DNA of 64,000 bases from Acanthosepion esculentum. Taxonomy: Eukaryota > Mollusca > Cephalopoda > Sepiida > Sepiidae. A program made the translations under genes and the position numbers. Below, piece by piece: positions 8,128 through 18,864 of the stretch. Positions within the stretch are counted from its first letter, which is position 1; every line of letters begins with the position of its first letter. The notes beneath the pieces are model-generated. The model did no database searches. It saw nothing but the letters and a program-made list of their open reading frames with translations, and was not told the DNA's origin. Location: contig OZ038480.1 of NCBI GenBank assembly GCA_964036315.1, forward strand, positions 17,302,454 through 17,366,453. Reading direction: 5' to 3'.

Positions 8128-10191
8128 CTAGGGTCGCCCATCCGAGTAGAACATTGCTGGGGTGAGGACACCGACAGCCTGTCCCATTGAACCTGACGCC
8201 ATCTCATTTTCGACGGTATCACCATGAGACAGGCCACCAATGTCCGCTGGAAATGTTAACTTCAGAGCCCTATACAGGGAAGGGTGAACAAAAACCGGGA
8301 CCCTCCCTCTGCACGATTTAGACGGATCCAAATTGGGCTCAAATACAGCCGCTGGGGGCACTAATTTCAAAGATGAGTTTGCCTCCTCAATCATGCCCCA
8401 AATCTCCCGCGTACCCGGGCCCGAACGCACAACTGTAAGGAGTCTTTTGGCCTTTTTGAAATTTTTAGGGTCCTCAATATCTAGCCCACTCAACTTCTGA
8501 AAGTTGAAAAGGACCTTTAAGGGCCTGGGGTTCTTTGTTATCCCCAAAACGTTCTCCACATGGACCCGGGACACGCGGCAGACGTCTTCCCCTAAGTTGT
8601 ATGGAGGCTTCAGCTTTTTCTTCCCCTTTTCCCCCACGACCTGAGCATCTGGACTTCTATTTCTCTTTTTATGTGGTGTCTGGATAGGTGTTGGGGTAGG
8701 TGTGCAGGCTGGTGTGTGAGATGGAGTCATTCCAGATGGGGTCTTGATGGGGGAAGGCTTGGATGAAACAGGTTTTTTACTTTTTGCTGGGGAATTAGAT
8801 AGTGATTTTGGTGCTGGAGGTTTAGCAAATGATGGAGGGGAAGACGGGGCAGAGGATGAGGGGCAGGGAACCCCCAGCGGCTTGTGTTTCTTTGCCTTTT
8901 TGTCCTCCAGCTTTTGCTTCAACTTCTTCAGGTCCAATATCTTCTGCCAGCTTGGCTCATTAAGTTTCTGGGCAGGAGTCGCAGTCTTCTCATAAGAGGC
9001 CGAGGCGTCGCCCTCCGAGCTGGTAGAGGGAATGGGGCTGTAGGTGGTTTTGTCCCCGGAGTCATGCTGAGACAGAGGTCCCGCTGTCTGGACCTTCCCT
9101 TTGGCCCTACCTACTACACGCCATCCCCCCTCATCCTTCTCCTTATCCACACTTGTGGAAGGCGTTGGTTTGAGGGGCAATGAGGGCAAAGACCCAACCG
9201 AGGGATTTTCCACACCGGTCCGCTTAGTAGGTAGGCCCATTACAGGCGCCGCGGTTTTTTCAGTGTCGGCCAAAGGGGAATTTGGGTCGCCAGCAACCGG
9301 AGCTCCAGGGGCCTTCTTCCCTGGGCAGGAGGAGGAGAGATGACCAGTCACTCCGCACCTCCAGCATACTGGTTTTCTGCCAGTCACAATGACTGGCAAT
9401 CTCCGGTTGCCAAAATCCAGACAGTTGGGGATGGACTTGAAGGCCGCCTCATCAATCATGATGTCAAAAGTCCACCCCCCGTTCAGATTGTCCGAGAGAG
9501 CCCCTAAAATTTGGCCGTACTGCATAAAGAATGCAGCCAGGAGCTCTCCGGAAATTTGAGGAGGAACCTCAAATACTGCCACCCTGGTCCTTCGCCTACC
9601 CATGTATTCGGTACGGAGAATCAGGTCCTTCGTTATCAATTCTCTTTTCGCCATCTCCAGGCAATCCTCCGGCGTGGGCAGCAGTACGTCCCACATGAAG
9701 AATTTCACTCCCTTGATTACTCTTTGGGGTTTTATCCCCAGGGACATAAGTGATTTGATCACAGTGTCTTTCGTGGATCGACAGATTTTGCGCGTACGCC
9801 TGTCAACCGCGAAGACGGTCACCATTCTTTGTTCGAACTTCTGAAGTTCCTGGACGTCTTTTAGGATGCCATCTTTATTTACAAGATGGGCAAAATCCTT
9901 TGCCTTTTCCAGGAACTCCGCGATGTTCACAATACAACTCGGAGGGGACTTCCAGCAAGAGGGCGATTCCTCGGCTGTAGACTTTGACTGAGCCACTTTC
10001 GGCGTCTTTTCACTTGAGTTGGAGACCTGCATGGCCTCCTCCTTGTCACTTGCGTTTGCCTTGTCTGGTTTGCTTGGGGAAACCTTACCCCGTTTTTTAG
10101 ACTTGGTTTTATCCTTATCCGGGGGGTCGGCTTTCGCAGCCGCCCCAAAGAGGTCTTTCTTGACCCCTGACCGACTCATATCGTCGGCCAT
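8128..10191 (-). CDS. LINE ORF1, gag-like CCHC protein (U2)
   Basis: The gene is intact at 687 aa, with the knuckle at residues 276-289 unchanged. In the variable part it reads SKKPVSSK at 471-478 and has His at 436 (KKAKK-H-KPLG), both shared with U5. A block at about 8755-8955 differs from U1, U3 and U4 at many mostly synonymous positions, while flanking sequence is almost identical. The stop TAG is followed 11 nt later by the ORF2 ATG, so ORF2 could be reached by re-initiation. Confidence 0.93.
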   Translation of the reverse strand: MADDMSRSGVKKDLFGAAAKADPPDKDKTKSKKRGKVSPSKPDKANASDKEEAMQVSNSSEKTPKVAQSKSTAEESPSCWKSPPSCIVNIAEFLEKAKDFAHLVNKDGILKDVQELQKFEQRMVTVFAVDRRTRKICRSTKDTVIKSLMSLGIKPQRVIKGVKFFMWDVLLPTPEDCLEMAKRELITKDLILRTEYMGRRRTRVAVFEVPPQISGELLAAFFMQYGQILGALSDNLNGGWTFDIMIDEAAFKSIPNCLDFGNRRLPVIVTGRKPVCWRCGVTGHLSSSCPGKKAPGAPVAGDPNSPLADTEKTAAPVMGLPTKRTGVENPSVGSLPSLPLKPTPSTSVDKEKDEGGWRVVGRAKGKVQTAGPLSQHDSGDKTTYSPIPSTSSEGDASASYEKTATPAQKLNEPSWQKILDLKKLKQKLEDKKAKKHKPLGVPCPSSSAPSSPPSFAKPPAPKSLSNSPAKSKKPVSSKPSPIKTPSGMTPSHTPACTPTPTPIQTPHKKRNRSPDAQVVGEKGKKKLKPPYNLGEDVCRVSRVHVENVLGITKNPRPLKVLFNFQKLSGLDIEDPKNFKKAKRLLTVVRSGPGTREIWGMIEEANSSLKLVPPAAVFEPNLDPSKSCRGRVPVFVHPSLYRALKLTFPADIGGLSHGDTVENEMASGSMGQAVGVLTPAMFYSDGRP

Positions 10192-11000
10192 TTAAAAGTT
10201 AAGGCAGAAACACTTGCCCAATTGTGAGGAGTTGAGATAGGGAGAGAGAAAAATAAAAATAAAAATAAAAAGCAAAAACAAAAGTAGTTAAAGTTAAAGT
10301 ACCACAAAAGTAATAAACTTTAAATCAAAGGCTATAAAATAAACTTGCAAAACTAAAAGTTCTAGAAAAAGAAAAGAAAAACTAGAAACTAAATAGTCTC
10401 GTAAGACTTTTTAAAAAAAAATAAAAAATGGCGCCCGAAGGCAGCCGAAATAAAAGAAAAAACAATAAATAAAACTCCTACTTTTTTTCGTCAATTAAAC
10501 GACAGAAAGAAAAAGAAAAGAAATAAAAATGTCTGGTTTGACACAAGTCAAACCAAACTAAAAAATAAAGGTTTGCGGCCGAAGCCGCTAAAGAAATAAA
10601 TTAAAAACAAAAGCTGAAACTTAAAAAATTAAAGGATTGCGACCGAAGTCGCTAAATAAAACGGGGGAGGGTAAAAAACGAAAAGGAGGATAAATTAAAA
10701 ACAAAACTTTTTCTTTTTTCTTTTCTTCAAATGTAACAACAGAAAATAAAAAGCCGGTAAGACTTTGTCTTACCGAACTAAAAAATAAAAAATGTTGGCC
10801 GAAGCCAAGAACAAAAATGAATTTAAACGAAAGAAATAAAACAAATGAAAATAAAAACTTAACAAATAACTTAGCTTAACGGAAAAAAGTCAATTAACTT
10901 CTTCAAGAAAAAACAGGTTCACCGGTCCAAAATCGTCTGACAATTGACAAACGAAGTCCAGGAAATAGCGCGAATAAAAAAGGGATTCCGGAAATAAAAA
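10192..11000 (-). promoter_or_regulatory. LINE 5' UTR with hairpin row (U2)
   Basis: The leader is nearly identical to that of U1, with the hairpin cluster at 10395-10808; the GCGGC/GCCGC UUCG hairpin is at 10575-10588. The A-rich stretch next to ORF1 is the short interrupted (AAAAAT)n form. Upstream (right) lies the 3' end of U3, whose sense sequence near the junction is AT-rich but has no clear CCAAT box. Confidence 0.7.
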
Positions 11001-11754
11001 GGTATTTATTTGCATATATTAAAAAACACATACAAAATGTGGCACAAGGCCTAAAAAGGGGGATGGGGAAGGACGGTCATCATCTGTCTTAAACTAAAAA
11101 CTTAGCTAGTCACAACCACTGACCCAAACATATCAACAATAGTCCTAGCACCAAAACAACACATTCTTCCATACCTTTCTTACTACATCCACCATAATTC
11201 CTCAAATTCTCTATGAAAATCTACCTAGTCCCCATATGTACAATTCAAAGTCAGTGGGGGGGGGGATAACAATTTAAAAAAACCCCAATGTATATTTACA
11301 GAAACAAATGAACTATTTACAAGAAAACAAAACAAAATAAGATTAGTAATAAAACCCCCCACAGTACCTAAATGTGGCAGTAACATCAGTTAAGTGGACG
11401 AAAAAATTGCGAGATTATAAAAGTATGGTGACAGTCATCCATCCAAAATCACTCACACAGACACACACTCATTCAGACACAATAACAAATACGAAAAAAA
11501 AGAAACACACGCACGAAACGAAAGTCATCTCGCAACTACCAGAAAACTGACGTCACTGGCCACCTAACGCGGGAGGGGATGGGGAGTTAAACTAAAGAAA
11601 AAATAGGGACAGAAATAAAAGGGGGGCTAATGAGCATACATACTCTAGCTAAGTTAACCAGAAACGAGAAACTAAAAATTCAAAATAAACCTATACTAGT
11701 CTACTATCGGGACGGGTTGCGTCTGTTAAACCCTAGAGGGACGAAATCCTGCAC
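11001..11754 (-). other. LINE 3' UTR (U3)
   Basis: This 754-bp 3' UTR has the terminal AATAAA (plus-strand TTTATT 11005-11010). A CRE-like TGACGTCA lies at about 11548-11555, the form also seen in U4 and U5. A C-run (sense) near 11256-11265 differs in length from the other units. Confidence 0.68.
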
Positions 11755-14700
11755 CTAGCCGAGGTCCAAGTGCCACTCCAAGTCAGCTCCTCTCACTCTA
11801 CACATTCGCGCAAGATTTACCCACCTTTTGGCGAATTCTGATGAAGGGAGTCGCCGCCTTTCCGTCCTAATCTTGACTTTAAGCTGATGCTTAAAGTACA
11901 AGATTAGTAGGGAAGAAGTGAACTTCTCACCTTCATAGAATCCCTTCTGACGCGTCACCCAAATCACGACTCTCATAACTCCTAGCAAGCAGTGGAACAC
12001 ATAGCGTTCAGACTCCGTTAGCGGCGGGGCCACATTGCTACAAACAGAAGCGGCCTCAAGGACGAAAAACTTTCCCTGCAACATGCGAACCATGAGACCT
12101 TCAACAAACCTACACAATGGTGCTACCGACTTGCAATGAAAGAAGGCGTGACCAAGGGTCTCGACTTCCCCCTCACAACGTCGGCAGTTTGGATATTTCT
12201 CCAAACCCGCTGTGCAAAGTCTTTTGCCGACCCAGAGGGCCCCACGTATCACCAGCCAGGTGAGGGATGCCTCATCGTTGTTGAGACATTTCAACCCGGA
12301 AGCCCAAGGCCAGATTGAGCGAGCCTCCTGCTTCGTAAGACCGAGCTCGTCAATCAAATCATCATGAACGGACCCCCTGACTACCACCCGATATAATGCC
12401 CTACGAGACAACGCCTGGACGTTGGGGAGGCCAACCGTCGCCCGTAAGAGGTGTTTCAGAGCCAGACGACATTCACGGTAGAAGGAGCACTCGGCACGAG
12501 GCAAACGGCCAGCCTCCTCCTCGGCCGAGTGCACACTTCTCAAGGATGGGAAGGATCTACGGGCGTCTTCCTTCCAGAAGGCGCCCCCGTCATCCGAATC
12601 GCGACACAAACGATCCAGGAACCCGATGCGAAGCATATCGAGACGAATCTCAATGCTAGGCATACCTAGACCGCCTTCAGTAGGATGAAGGCAACAGATC
12701 TCCCGACATACCCTAGGAGCTCTGCCTCTCCACAAGAAAGAGAACAAGAGCTGTACTAATGAAAGCACTGTGGCAGACGGAAGTGGAAGTACCGAGAGTC
12801 GGTAAAGGAGAATCGGGTAGATATGTGAAACACATACCTCCGCCCTCCCCTTCAAGGAAAGCCTCCTCCGAGACCACAAATTAATTGCGCTCTCGGCCTT
12901 CTCTCGTACCTCCGACCAATTCATATCCAACTGGATATCAGGACCGAACCAGACGCCGAGTATCTTGATCGGCCCATCCGTCCAGCTGAATGGTCCGGGA
13001 AGAGAAACCCCCTTCCACGCACCCAACCGCAAGCCAACAGACTTATCGCGGTTGATCTTGGCCCCTGTCACCATCTCATACCCACCGATTTCTCTGCTGA
13101 CTTCGTTAATCTCGGCTCTGCTCGACACAAGAACCGAAACGTCGTCAGCATAGGCAGAATACCTGGCCGAGGTGGTAGCACCAGGTAAAGAGATTCCGCG
13201 TAGGACCGGATTCGCCTTTAACTTGCGAAGGAAAGGTTCCAACGCAAGAACGTAAAGCATAGGCGACAGCGGACAACCCTGACGAATAGATCGAGACAAT
13301 ACGAAAGGTTCCGATCTTACCCCGTTCACTTCTACCAGCGCACCGGGAGTCGCATACATGAGCCGGATCCAGGAGCGAAAGTACGGCCCGAAACCGGCAG
13401 CCGAAAGAACAGCCTCCAAGAATCGATGGTCAACCCTATCAAAGGCCTTGGACTGATCTAAATTGATCAGCGCGGCTTCACTGTCGACTTTCTCGATGAT
13501 CAGGCGCACCATATGAAGGTTGTCCTGAATAGTCCGGCCCTTCACAGAACAAGTCTGCTCGGAGCCAATCAGACTAGACAGGACAAGCTGCAAACGGTTA
13601 GCCAAGACCTTAGCCAAAATCTTTAACTCTGTATTTAACATAGTTAAAGGGCGAAAGTTACCTATCCCATCCCCACCGCTTTTGCCCTTACGCACCAACT
13701 TGATCACACCCCTGGTGAAGCGTTGAGGTATAGACCCCTGCTTCATCCAGTTGTTGAAGACCAGCTGCAGCAAAGGAACAAAAACGGGCGACTGCCTCAA
13801 GTAAACTTCGTAAGGAAGACCATCTAATCCCGGAGACTTATCCAGGCCAACCTGTTTCAGCGCTTCCCAGATTTCCGACTCAGTGATGGGACCCTCGCAC
13901 CCAGCCGCTTCAGCTGCCTCAAGGCAGGGAAAGTCAGCTAAATAGGTGTCGAACCGAGCAGAGCTCAGACCGGGCTCCCTGGTAAAAAGCTCCCGAAAGT
14001 AATCCCGAAAAGCCTCGCATATGCCCGAGTTTGTAGTCACTGTCCGCCCATCCGGCAATGTGACGCTCGCGATATGCCGTCTTGAAGCATTCCTACTTTC
14101 CTCTGCACGCAGTTCCGCGGCCATATTCGTCGCCTCAGAGGACATTCTTTTTAACCTAGCCCTAACTACCAGAGCTTGATCCTTCTTGCTAAGCAAGGAG
14201 GACAACTCTGCCTTAGCTAGGACTACTTCCCCACTATCACGGGATTTCACAGCCCGATCAACTCTTTGTTCTAAAGCCGTTTGCGCCGCTAATCTATCTA
14301 CATTGAGTCGACGACTAAAATCGGCAGCAAACGTTCGAATTTTAGATTTAAGTTTGTCCCACCAGGCATTTCCCACTACAGCCCCCGTCAGTTCCCTTTG
14401 TAAGGTTAGTAAAAACTGGTCCCGGAAATGCTGCTCGCCAAATAACGAGCAGTTGAATTTCCAGTAGCCAGTTATCCTAACATTAGGCTTATCTAAGTTT
14501 ACACGGACCCGGACAAGCCTATGATCCGAATAAACTATATAATGAAAACTTGGACACTCTAAGAGCCCTACATCGACTCTCCTAACTAAAACTCGGTCGA
14601 GGTAGCTCGCAAGCACACCTACAGCCGAGCTGCCACTATTTGTCCAAGTCCACACTACCCGCTGAGGGTGTTCATTCCGGTACTTGTCGATGAGATCAAA

Positions 14701-15219
14701 CCCATCGACAAAGCCCCGAAAATGTTCCACTCCCCAGTTTTTAGTACCCGCTTTATATTTGGACCCTATACGATCTATATCGGGGTCAAGGACGGCATTC
14801 CAATCCCCCGCTAAAATTAACCGACGTGATGTCGTCATAAACGGCTCGATCTGCCGAAACAAAGCAAGTCGCTCAGCCTGGATATTGGGCCCATAAACCC
14901 CAATGAGACGCAAAGCCTTATCTTTTATGGTAGCATCCAGCACGCAAAGCCTGCCCGCCGGATCTGCGAAGACAAGAGCACACGCAGCCTTCAAAGACTT
15001 GCTCACCAGCCAAGAGACACCCCTCGAGCGTCCATCAAAGCATGCTGAATAAAGAGTAAACTCCTTAGACAGAATGCCTTCATAATCGCGAGAAGAAAAA
15101 CGGGTCTCTTGTACACAACATATATTCACCCCGAGGCTCTGAAGGTCGCGAACGAGTCTCACCCTTCGAGACTCCGACCTCAGGCCTCGGACATTCACAC
15201 TAGCTAACCAGAGTGCCAT
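11755..15219 (-). CDS. LINE ORF2, endonuclease and reverse transcriptase (U3)
   Basis: This is an intact 1154-aa frame from the ATG at 15219, with all endonuclease, YADD and CCHC residues present. It carries the majority residues at sites where U2 differs (Leu in SRR-L-ILAG, Val in QSP-V-FVP, Ala in LPR-A-ECS, Val in VIW-V-TRQ). I see no amino-acid difference from the U4 copy, which supports recent copying or conversion between them. Confidence 0.94.
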   Translation of the reverse strand: MALWLASVNVRGLRSESRRVRLVRDLQSLGVNICCVQETRFSSRDYEGILSKEFTLYSACFDGRSRGVSWLVSKSLKAACALVFADPAGRLCVLDATIKDKALRLIGVYGPNIQAERLALFRQIEPFMTTSRRLILAGDWNAVLDPDIDRIGSKYKAGTKNWGVEHFRGFVDGFDLIDKYRNEHPQRVVWTWTNSGSSAVGVLASYLDRVLVRRVDVGLLECPSFHYIVYSDHRLVRVRVNLDKPNVRITGYWKFNCSLFGEQHFRDQFLLTLQRELTGAVVGNAWWDKLKSKIRTFAADFSRRLNVDRLAAQTALEQRVDRAVKSRDSGEVVLAKAELSSLLSKKDQALVVRARLKRMSSEATNMAAELRAEESRNASRRHIASVTLPDGRTVTTNSGICEAFRDYFRELFTREPGLSSARFDTYLADFPCLEAAEAAGCEGPITESEIWEALKQVGLDKSPGLDGLPYEVYLRQSPVFVPLLQLVFNNWMKQGSIPQRFTRGVIKLVRKGKSGGDGIGNFRPLTMLNTELKILAKVLANRLQLVLSSLIGSEQTCSVKGRTIQDNLHMVRLIIEKVDSEAALINLDQSKAFDRVDHRFLEAVLSAAGFGPYFRSWIRLMYATPGALVEVNGVRSEPFVLSRSIRQGCPLSPMLYVLALEPFLRKLKANPVLRGISLPGATTSARYSAYADDVSVLVSSRAEINEVSREIGGYEMVTGAKINRDKSVGLRLGAWKGVSLPGPFSWTDGPIKILGVWFGPDIQLDMNWSEVREKAESAINLWSRRRLSLKGRAEVCVSHIYPILLYRLSVLPLPSATVLSLVQLLFSFLWRGRAPRVCREICCLHPTEGGLGMPSIEIRLDMLRIGFLDRLCRDSDDGGAFWKEDARRSFPSLRSVHSAEEEAGRLPRAECSFYRECRLALKHLLRATVGLPNVQALSRRALYRVVVRGSVHDDLIDELGLTKQEARSIWPWASGLKCLNNDEASLTWLVIRGALWVGKRLCTAGLEKYPNCRRCEGEVETLGHAFFHCKSVAPLCRFVEGLMVRMLQGKFFVLEAASVCSNVAPPLTESERYVFHCLLGVMRVVIWVTRQKGFYEGEKFTSSLLILYFKHQLKVKIRTERRRLPSSEFAKRWVNLARMCRVRGADLEWHLDLG

Positions 15220-15230
15220 TATCAAATCGA

Positions 15231-17294
15231 CTAGGGTCGCCCATCCGAGTAGAACATTGCTGGGGTGAGGACACCGACAGCCTGTCCCATTGAACCTGAC
15301 GCCATCTCATTTTCGACGGTATCACCATGAGACAGGCCACCGATGTCCGCTGGAAATGTTAACTTCAGAGCCCTATACAGGGAAGGGTGAACAAAAACCG
15401 GGACCCTCCCTCTGCACGATTTAGACGGATCCAAATTGGGCTCAAATACAGCCGCTGGGGGCACTAATTTCAAAGATGAGTTTGCCTCCTCAATCATGCC
15501 CCAAATCTCCCGCGTACCCGGGCCCGAACGCACAACTGTTAGGAGTCTTTTGGCCTTTTTGAAATTTTTCGGGTCCTCAATATCCAACCCACTCAACTTC
15601 TGAAAGTTGAAAAGGACCTTTAAGGGCCTGGGGTTCTTTGTTATCCCCAAAACGTTCTCCACATGGACCCGGGATACGCGGCAGACGTCTTCCCCTAAGT
15701 TGTATGGAGGCTTCAGCTTTTTCTTCCCCTTTTCCCCCACGACCTGAGCATCTGGACTTCTATTTCTCTTTTTATGTGGTGTCTGGATAGGTGTTGGGGT
15801 AGGTGTGCAGGCTGGTGTGTGAGATGGAGTCATTCCAGATGGGGTCTTGATGGGGGAAGGCTTGGTTGAACTAGATTTTTTGATTTTTGCAGGGGAATTG
15901 GATAGTGATTTAGGTGCTGGAGGTTTAGCAAAAGATGGAGGGGAAGACGGGGCAGAGGATGAGGGGCAGGGAACCCCCAGCGGCTTCTGTTTCTTTGCCT
16001 TTTTATCTTCCAACTTCTGTTTCAATTTCTTGAGGTCCAAGATCTTTTGCCAGCTTGGCTCGTTAAGTTTCTGGGCAGGAGTCGCAGTCTTCTCATAAGA
16101 GGCCGAGGCGTCGCCCTCCGAGCTGGTAGAGGGAATGGGGCTGTAGGTGGTTTTGTCCCCGGAGTCATGCTGAGACAGAGGTCCCGCTGTCTGGACCTTC
16201 CCTTTGGCCCTACCTACTACACGCCATCCCCCCTCATCCTTCTCCTTATCCACACTTGTGGAAGGCGTTGGTTTGAGGGGCAATGAGGGCAAAGACCCAA
16301 CCGAGGGATTTTCCACACCGGTCCGCTTAGTAGGTAGGCCCATTACAGGCGCCGCGGTTTTTTCAGTGTCGGCCAAAGGGGAATTTGGGTCGCCAGCAAC
16401 CGGAGCTCCAGGGGCCTTCTTCCCTGGGCAGGAGGAGGAGAGATGACCAGTCACTCCGCACCTCCAGCATACTGGTTTTCTGCCAGTCACAATGACTGGC
16501 AATCTCCGGTTGCCAAAATCCAGACAGTTGGGGATGGACTTGAAGGCCGCCTCATCAATCATGATGTCAAAAGTCCACCCCCCGTTCAGATTGTCCGAGA
16601 GAGCCCCTAAAATTTGGCCGTACTGCATAAAGAATGCAGCCAGGAGCTCTCCGGAAATTTGAGGAGGAACCTCAAATACTGCCACCCTGGTCCTTCGCCT
16701 ACCCATGTATTCGGTACGGAGAATCAGGTCCTTCGTTATTAATTCTCTTTTCGCCATCTCCAGGCAATCCTCCGGCGTGGGCAGCAGTACGTCCCACATG
16801 AAGAATTTCACTCCCTTGATTACTCTTTGGGGTTTTATCCCCAGGGACATGAGTGATTTGATCACAGTGTCTTTCGTGGATCGACAGATTTTGCGCGTAC
16901 GCCTGTCAACCGCGAAGACGGTCACCATTCTTTGTTCGAACTTCTGAAGTTCCTGGACGTCTTTTAGTATGCCATCTTTATTTACAAGATGGGCAAAATC
17001 CTTTGCCTTTTCCAGGAACTCCGCGATGTTCACAATACAACTCGGAGGGGACTTCCAGCAAGAGGGCGATTCCTCGGCTGTAGACTTTGACTGAGCCACT
17101 TTCGGCGTCTTCTCACTTGAGTTGGAGACCTGCATGGCCTCCTCCTTGTCACTTGCATTTGCCTTGTCTGGTTTGCTTGGGGAAACCTTACCCCGTTTTT
17201 TAGACTTGGTTTTATCCTTATCCGGGGGGTCGGCTTTCGCAGCCGCCCCAAAGAGGTCTTTCTTGACCCCTGACCGACTCATATCGTCGGCCAT
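15231..17294 (-). CDS. LINE ORF1, gag-like CCHC protein (U3)
   Basis: The frame is intact at 687 aa. The variable block reads IKKSSSTK at 471-478, unique among the five copies, whereas the upstream lysine-rich helix DNA matches U1 and U4. The DNA around 15530-15680 has the same variants as U1 (for example TTCGGGTCC rather than TTAGGGTCC). Near the ORF start it shares variants with U4 and U5 (GCATTTGCC). Confidence 0.92.
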   Translation of the reverse strand: MADDMSRSGVKKDLFGAAAKADPPDKDKTKSKKRGKVSPSKPDKANASDKEEAMQVSNSSEKTPKVAQSKSTAEESPSCWKSPPSCIVNIAEFLEKAKDFAHLVNKDGILKDVQELQKFEQRMVTVFAVDRRTRKICRSTKDTVIKSLMSLGIKPQRVIKGVKFFMWDVLLPTPEDCLEMAKRELITKDLILRTEYMGRRRTRVAVFEVPPQISGELLAAFFMQYGQILGALSDNLNGGWTFDIMIDEAAFKSIPNCLDFGNRRLPVIVTGRKPVCWRCGVTGHLSSSCPGKKAPGAPVAGDPNSPLADTEKTAAPVMGLPTKRTGVENPSVGSLPSLPLKPTPSTSVDKEKDEGGWRVVGRAKGKVQTAGPLSQHDSGDKTTYSPIPSTSSEGDASASYEKTATPAQKLNEPSWQKILDLKKLKQKLEDKKAKKQKPLGVPCPSSSAPSSPPSFAKPPAPKSLSNSPAKIKKSSSTKPSPIKTPSGMTPSHTPACTPTPTPIQTPHKKRNRSPDAQVVGEKGKKKLKPPYNLGEDVCRVSRVHVENVLGITKNPRPLKVLFNFQKLSGLDIEDPKNFKKAKRLLTVVRSGPGTREIWGMIEEANSSLKLVPPAAVFEPNLDPSKSCRGRVPVFVHPSLYRALKLTFPADIGGLSHGDTVENEMASGSMGQAVGVLTPAMFYSDGRP

Positions 17295-17351
17295 TTAAGA
17301 GTTAAGGCAGAAACACTTGCCCAATTGTGAGGAGTTGAGATAGGGAGAGAG

Positions 17352-17382
<31 letters not shown>

Positions 17383-18115
17383 AAAGCAAAAACAAAAGTA
17401 GTTAAAGATAAAGAAGTACCACTAACAATAAACTTTAAATCAAGGCTATATAATAAATAAACTTGGAAAACTAAAAGTTCTAGAAAAAGAAAAGAAAAAC
17501 TAGAAACTAAATAGTCTCGTAAGACTTTTTAAAAAAAATAAAAAATGGCGCCCGAAGGCAGCCGAAATAAAAGAAAAAAAACAATAAATAAAACTCCTAC
17601 TTTTTTTCGTCAATTAAACGACAGAAAGAAAAAGAAAAGAAATAAAAATGTCTGGTTTGACACAAGTCAAACCAAACTAAAAAATAAAGGTTTGCGGCCG
17701 AAGCCGCTAAAGAAATAAATTAAAAACAAAAGCTGAAACTTAAAAAATTAAAGGATTGCGACCGAAGTCGCTAAATAAAACGGGGGAGGGTAAAAAACGA
17801 AAAGGAGGATAAATTAAAAACAAAACTTTTTCTTTTTTTTCTTCAAATGTAACAACAGAAAATAAAAAGCCGGTAAGACTTTGTCTTACTGAACTAAAAA
17901 ATAAAAAATGTTGGCCGAAGCCAAGAACGAAAATGAATTTAAACGAAAGAAATAAAACAAATGAAAATAAAAACTTAACAAATAACTTAGCTTAACGGAA
18001 AAAAGTCAATTAACTTCTTCAAGTAAAAACAGGTTCACCGGTCCAAAATCGTCTGACAATTGACAAACGAAGTCCAGGAAATAGCGCGAATAAAAAAGGG
18101 ATTCCGGAAATAAAA
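17295..18115 (-). promoter_or_regulatory. LINE 5' UTR, long poly-A form (U3)
   Basis: The hairpin cluster is at 17513-17924. Next to ORF1, at about 17353-17376, is a run of more than 20 A (poly-U in sense RNA) replacing the interrupted A/T repeat of U1 and U2. In the 9-bp hairpin one base is changed (CTTACTG instead of CTTACCG), which weakens a pair near its base in sense RNA; the UUCG stems are unchanged. Confidence 0.7.
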
Positions 18116-18864
18116 GGTATTTATTTGCATATATTAAAAAACACATACAAAATGTGGCACAAGGCCTAAAAAGGGGGATGGGGAAGGACGGTCATCATCT
18201 GTCTTAAACTAAAAACTTAGCTAGTCACAACCACTGACCCAAACATATCAACAATAGTCCTAGCACCAAAACAACACATTCTTCCATACCTTTCTTACTA
18301 CATCCACCATAATTCCTCAAATTCTCTATGAAAATCTACCTAGTCCCCATATGTACAATTCAAAGTCAGTGGGGGGGGATAACAATTTAAAAAAACCCCA
18401 ATGTATATTTACAAAAACAAATGAACTATTTACAAGAAAACAAAACAAAATAAGATTAGTAATAAAACCCCCCACAGTACCTAAATGTGGCAGTAACATC
18501 AGTTAAGTGGACGAAAAAATTGCGAGATTATAAAAGTATGGTGACAGTCATCCATCCAAAATCACTCACACAGACACACTCATTCAGACACAATAACAAA
18601 TACGAAAAAAAGAAACACACGCACGAAACGAAAGTCATCTCGCAACTACCAGAAAACTGACGTCACTGGCCACCTAACGCGGGAGGGGATGGGGAGTTAA
18701 ACTAAAGAAAAAATAGGGACAGAAATAAAAGGGGGGCTAATGAGCATACATACTCTAGCTAAGTTAACCAGAAACGAGAAACTAAAAATTCAAAATAAAC
18801 CTATACTAGTCTACTATCGGGACGGGTTGCGTCTGTTAAACCCTAGAGGGACGAAATCCTGCAC
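18116..18864 (-). other. LINE 3' UTR (U4)
   Basis: This 749-bp 3' UTR has the terminal AATAAA (plus-strand TTTATT 18120-18125), close to U3 in sequence. The C-run (sense) near 18371-18378 is shorter than in U2 and U3. The CRE-like TGACGTCA is present near 18659-18666. Confidence 0.68.

Larger units (their letters stand above)
3902..11000 (-). mobile_element. LINE unit U2 (complete, 7099 bp)
   Basis: This unit is complete from the 5' end at about 11000 to the 3' end at 3902, with both ORFs intact. Its left neighbour U1 starts directly at its 3' end with only a short A/T run between. It carries the short 5' UTR form of U1 but the ORF1 proline-block type of U5. It has four private ORF2 substitutions, more than any other full unit here. 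Confidence 0.92.
11001..18115 (-). mobile_element. LINE unit U3 (complete, about 7115 bp)
   Basis: This unit is complete with both ORFs open. It is the only unit with the third proline-block type in ORF1. It shares its long poly-A 5' UTR form with U4 and U5 and its ORF1 3' third with U1. The junction with U2 at 10996-11002 has five A then GG; the junction with U4 at 18112-18117 has four A then GG. Confidence 0.92.

Noticed and set aside
8744..9183. Plus-strand open frames of 83-99 codons opposite ORF1 (repeated in every unit)
   Set aside because: They are antisense to a conserved coding region, have no recognisable motif, and change length with silent changes in ORF1.
14186..14896. Plus-strand open frames of 70-93 codons opposite ORF2
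   Set aside because: They are antisense shadows of the conserved endonuclease frame.
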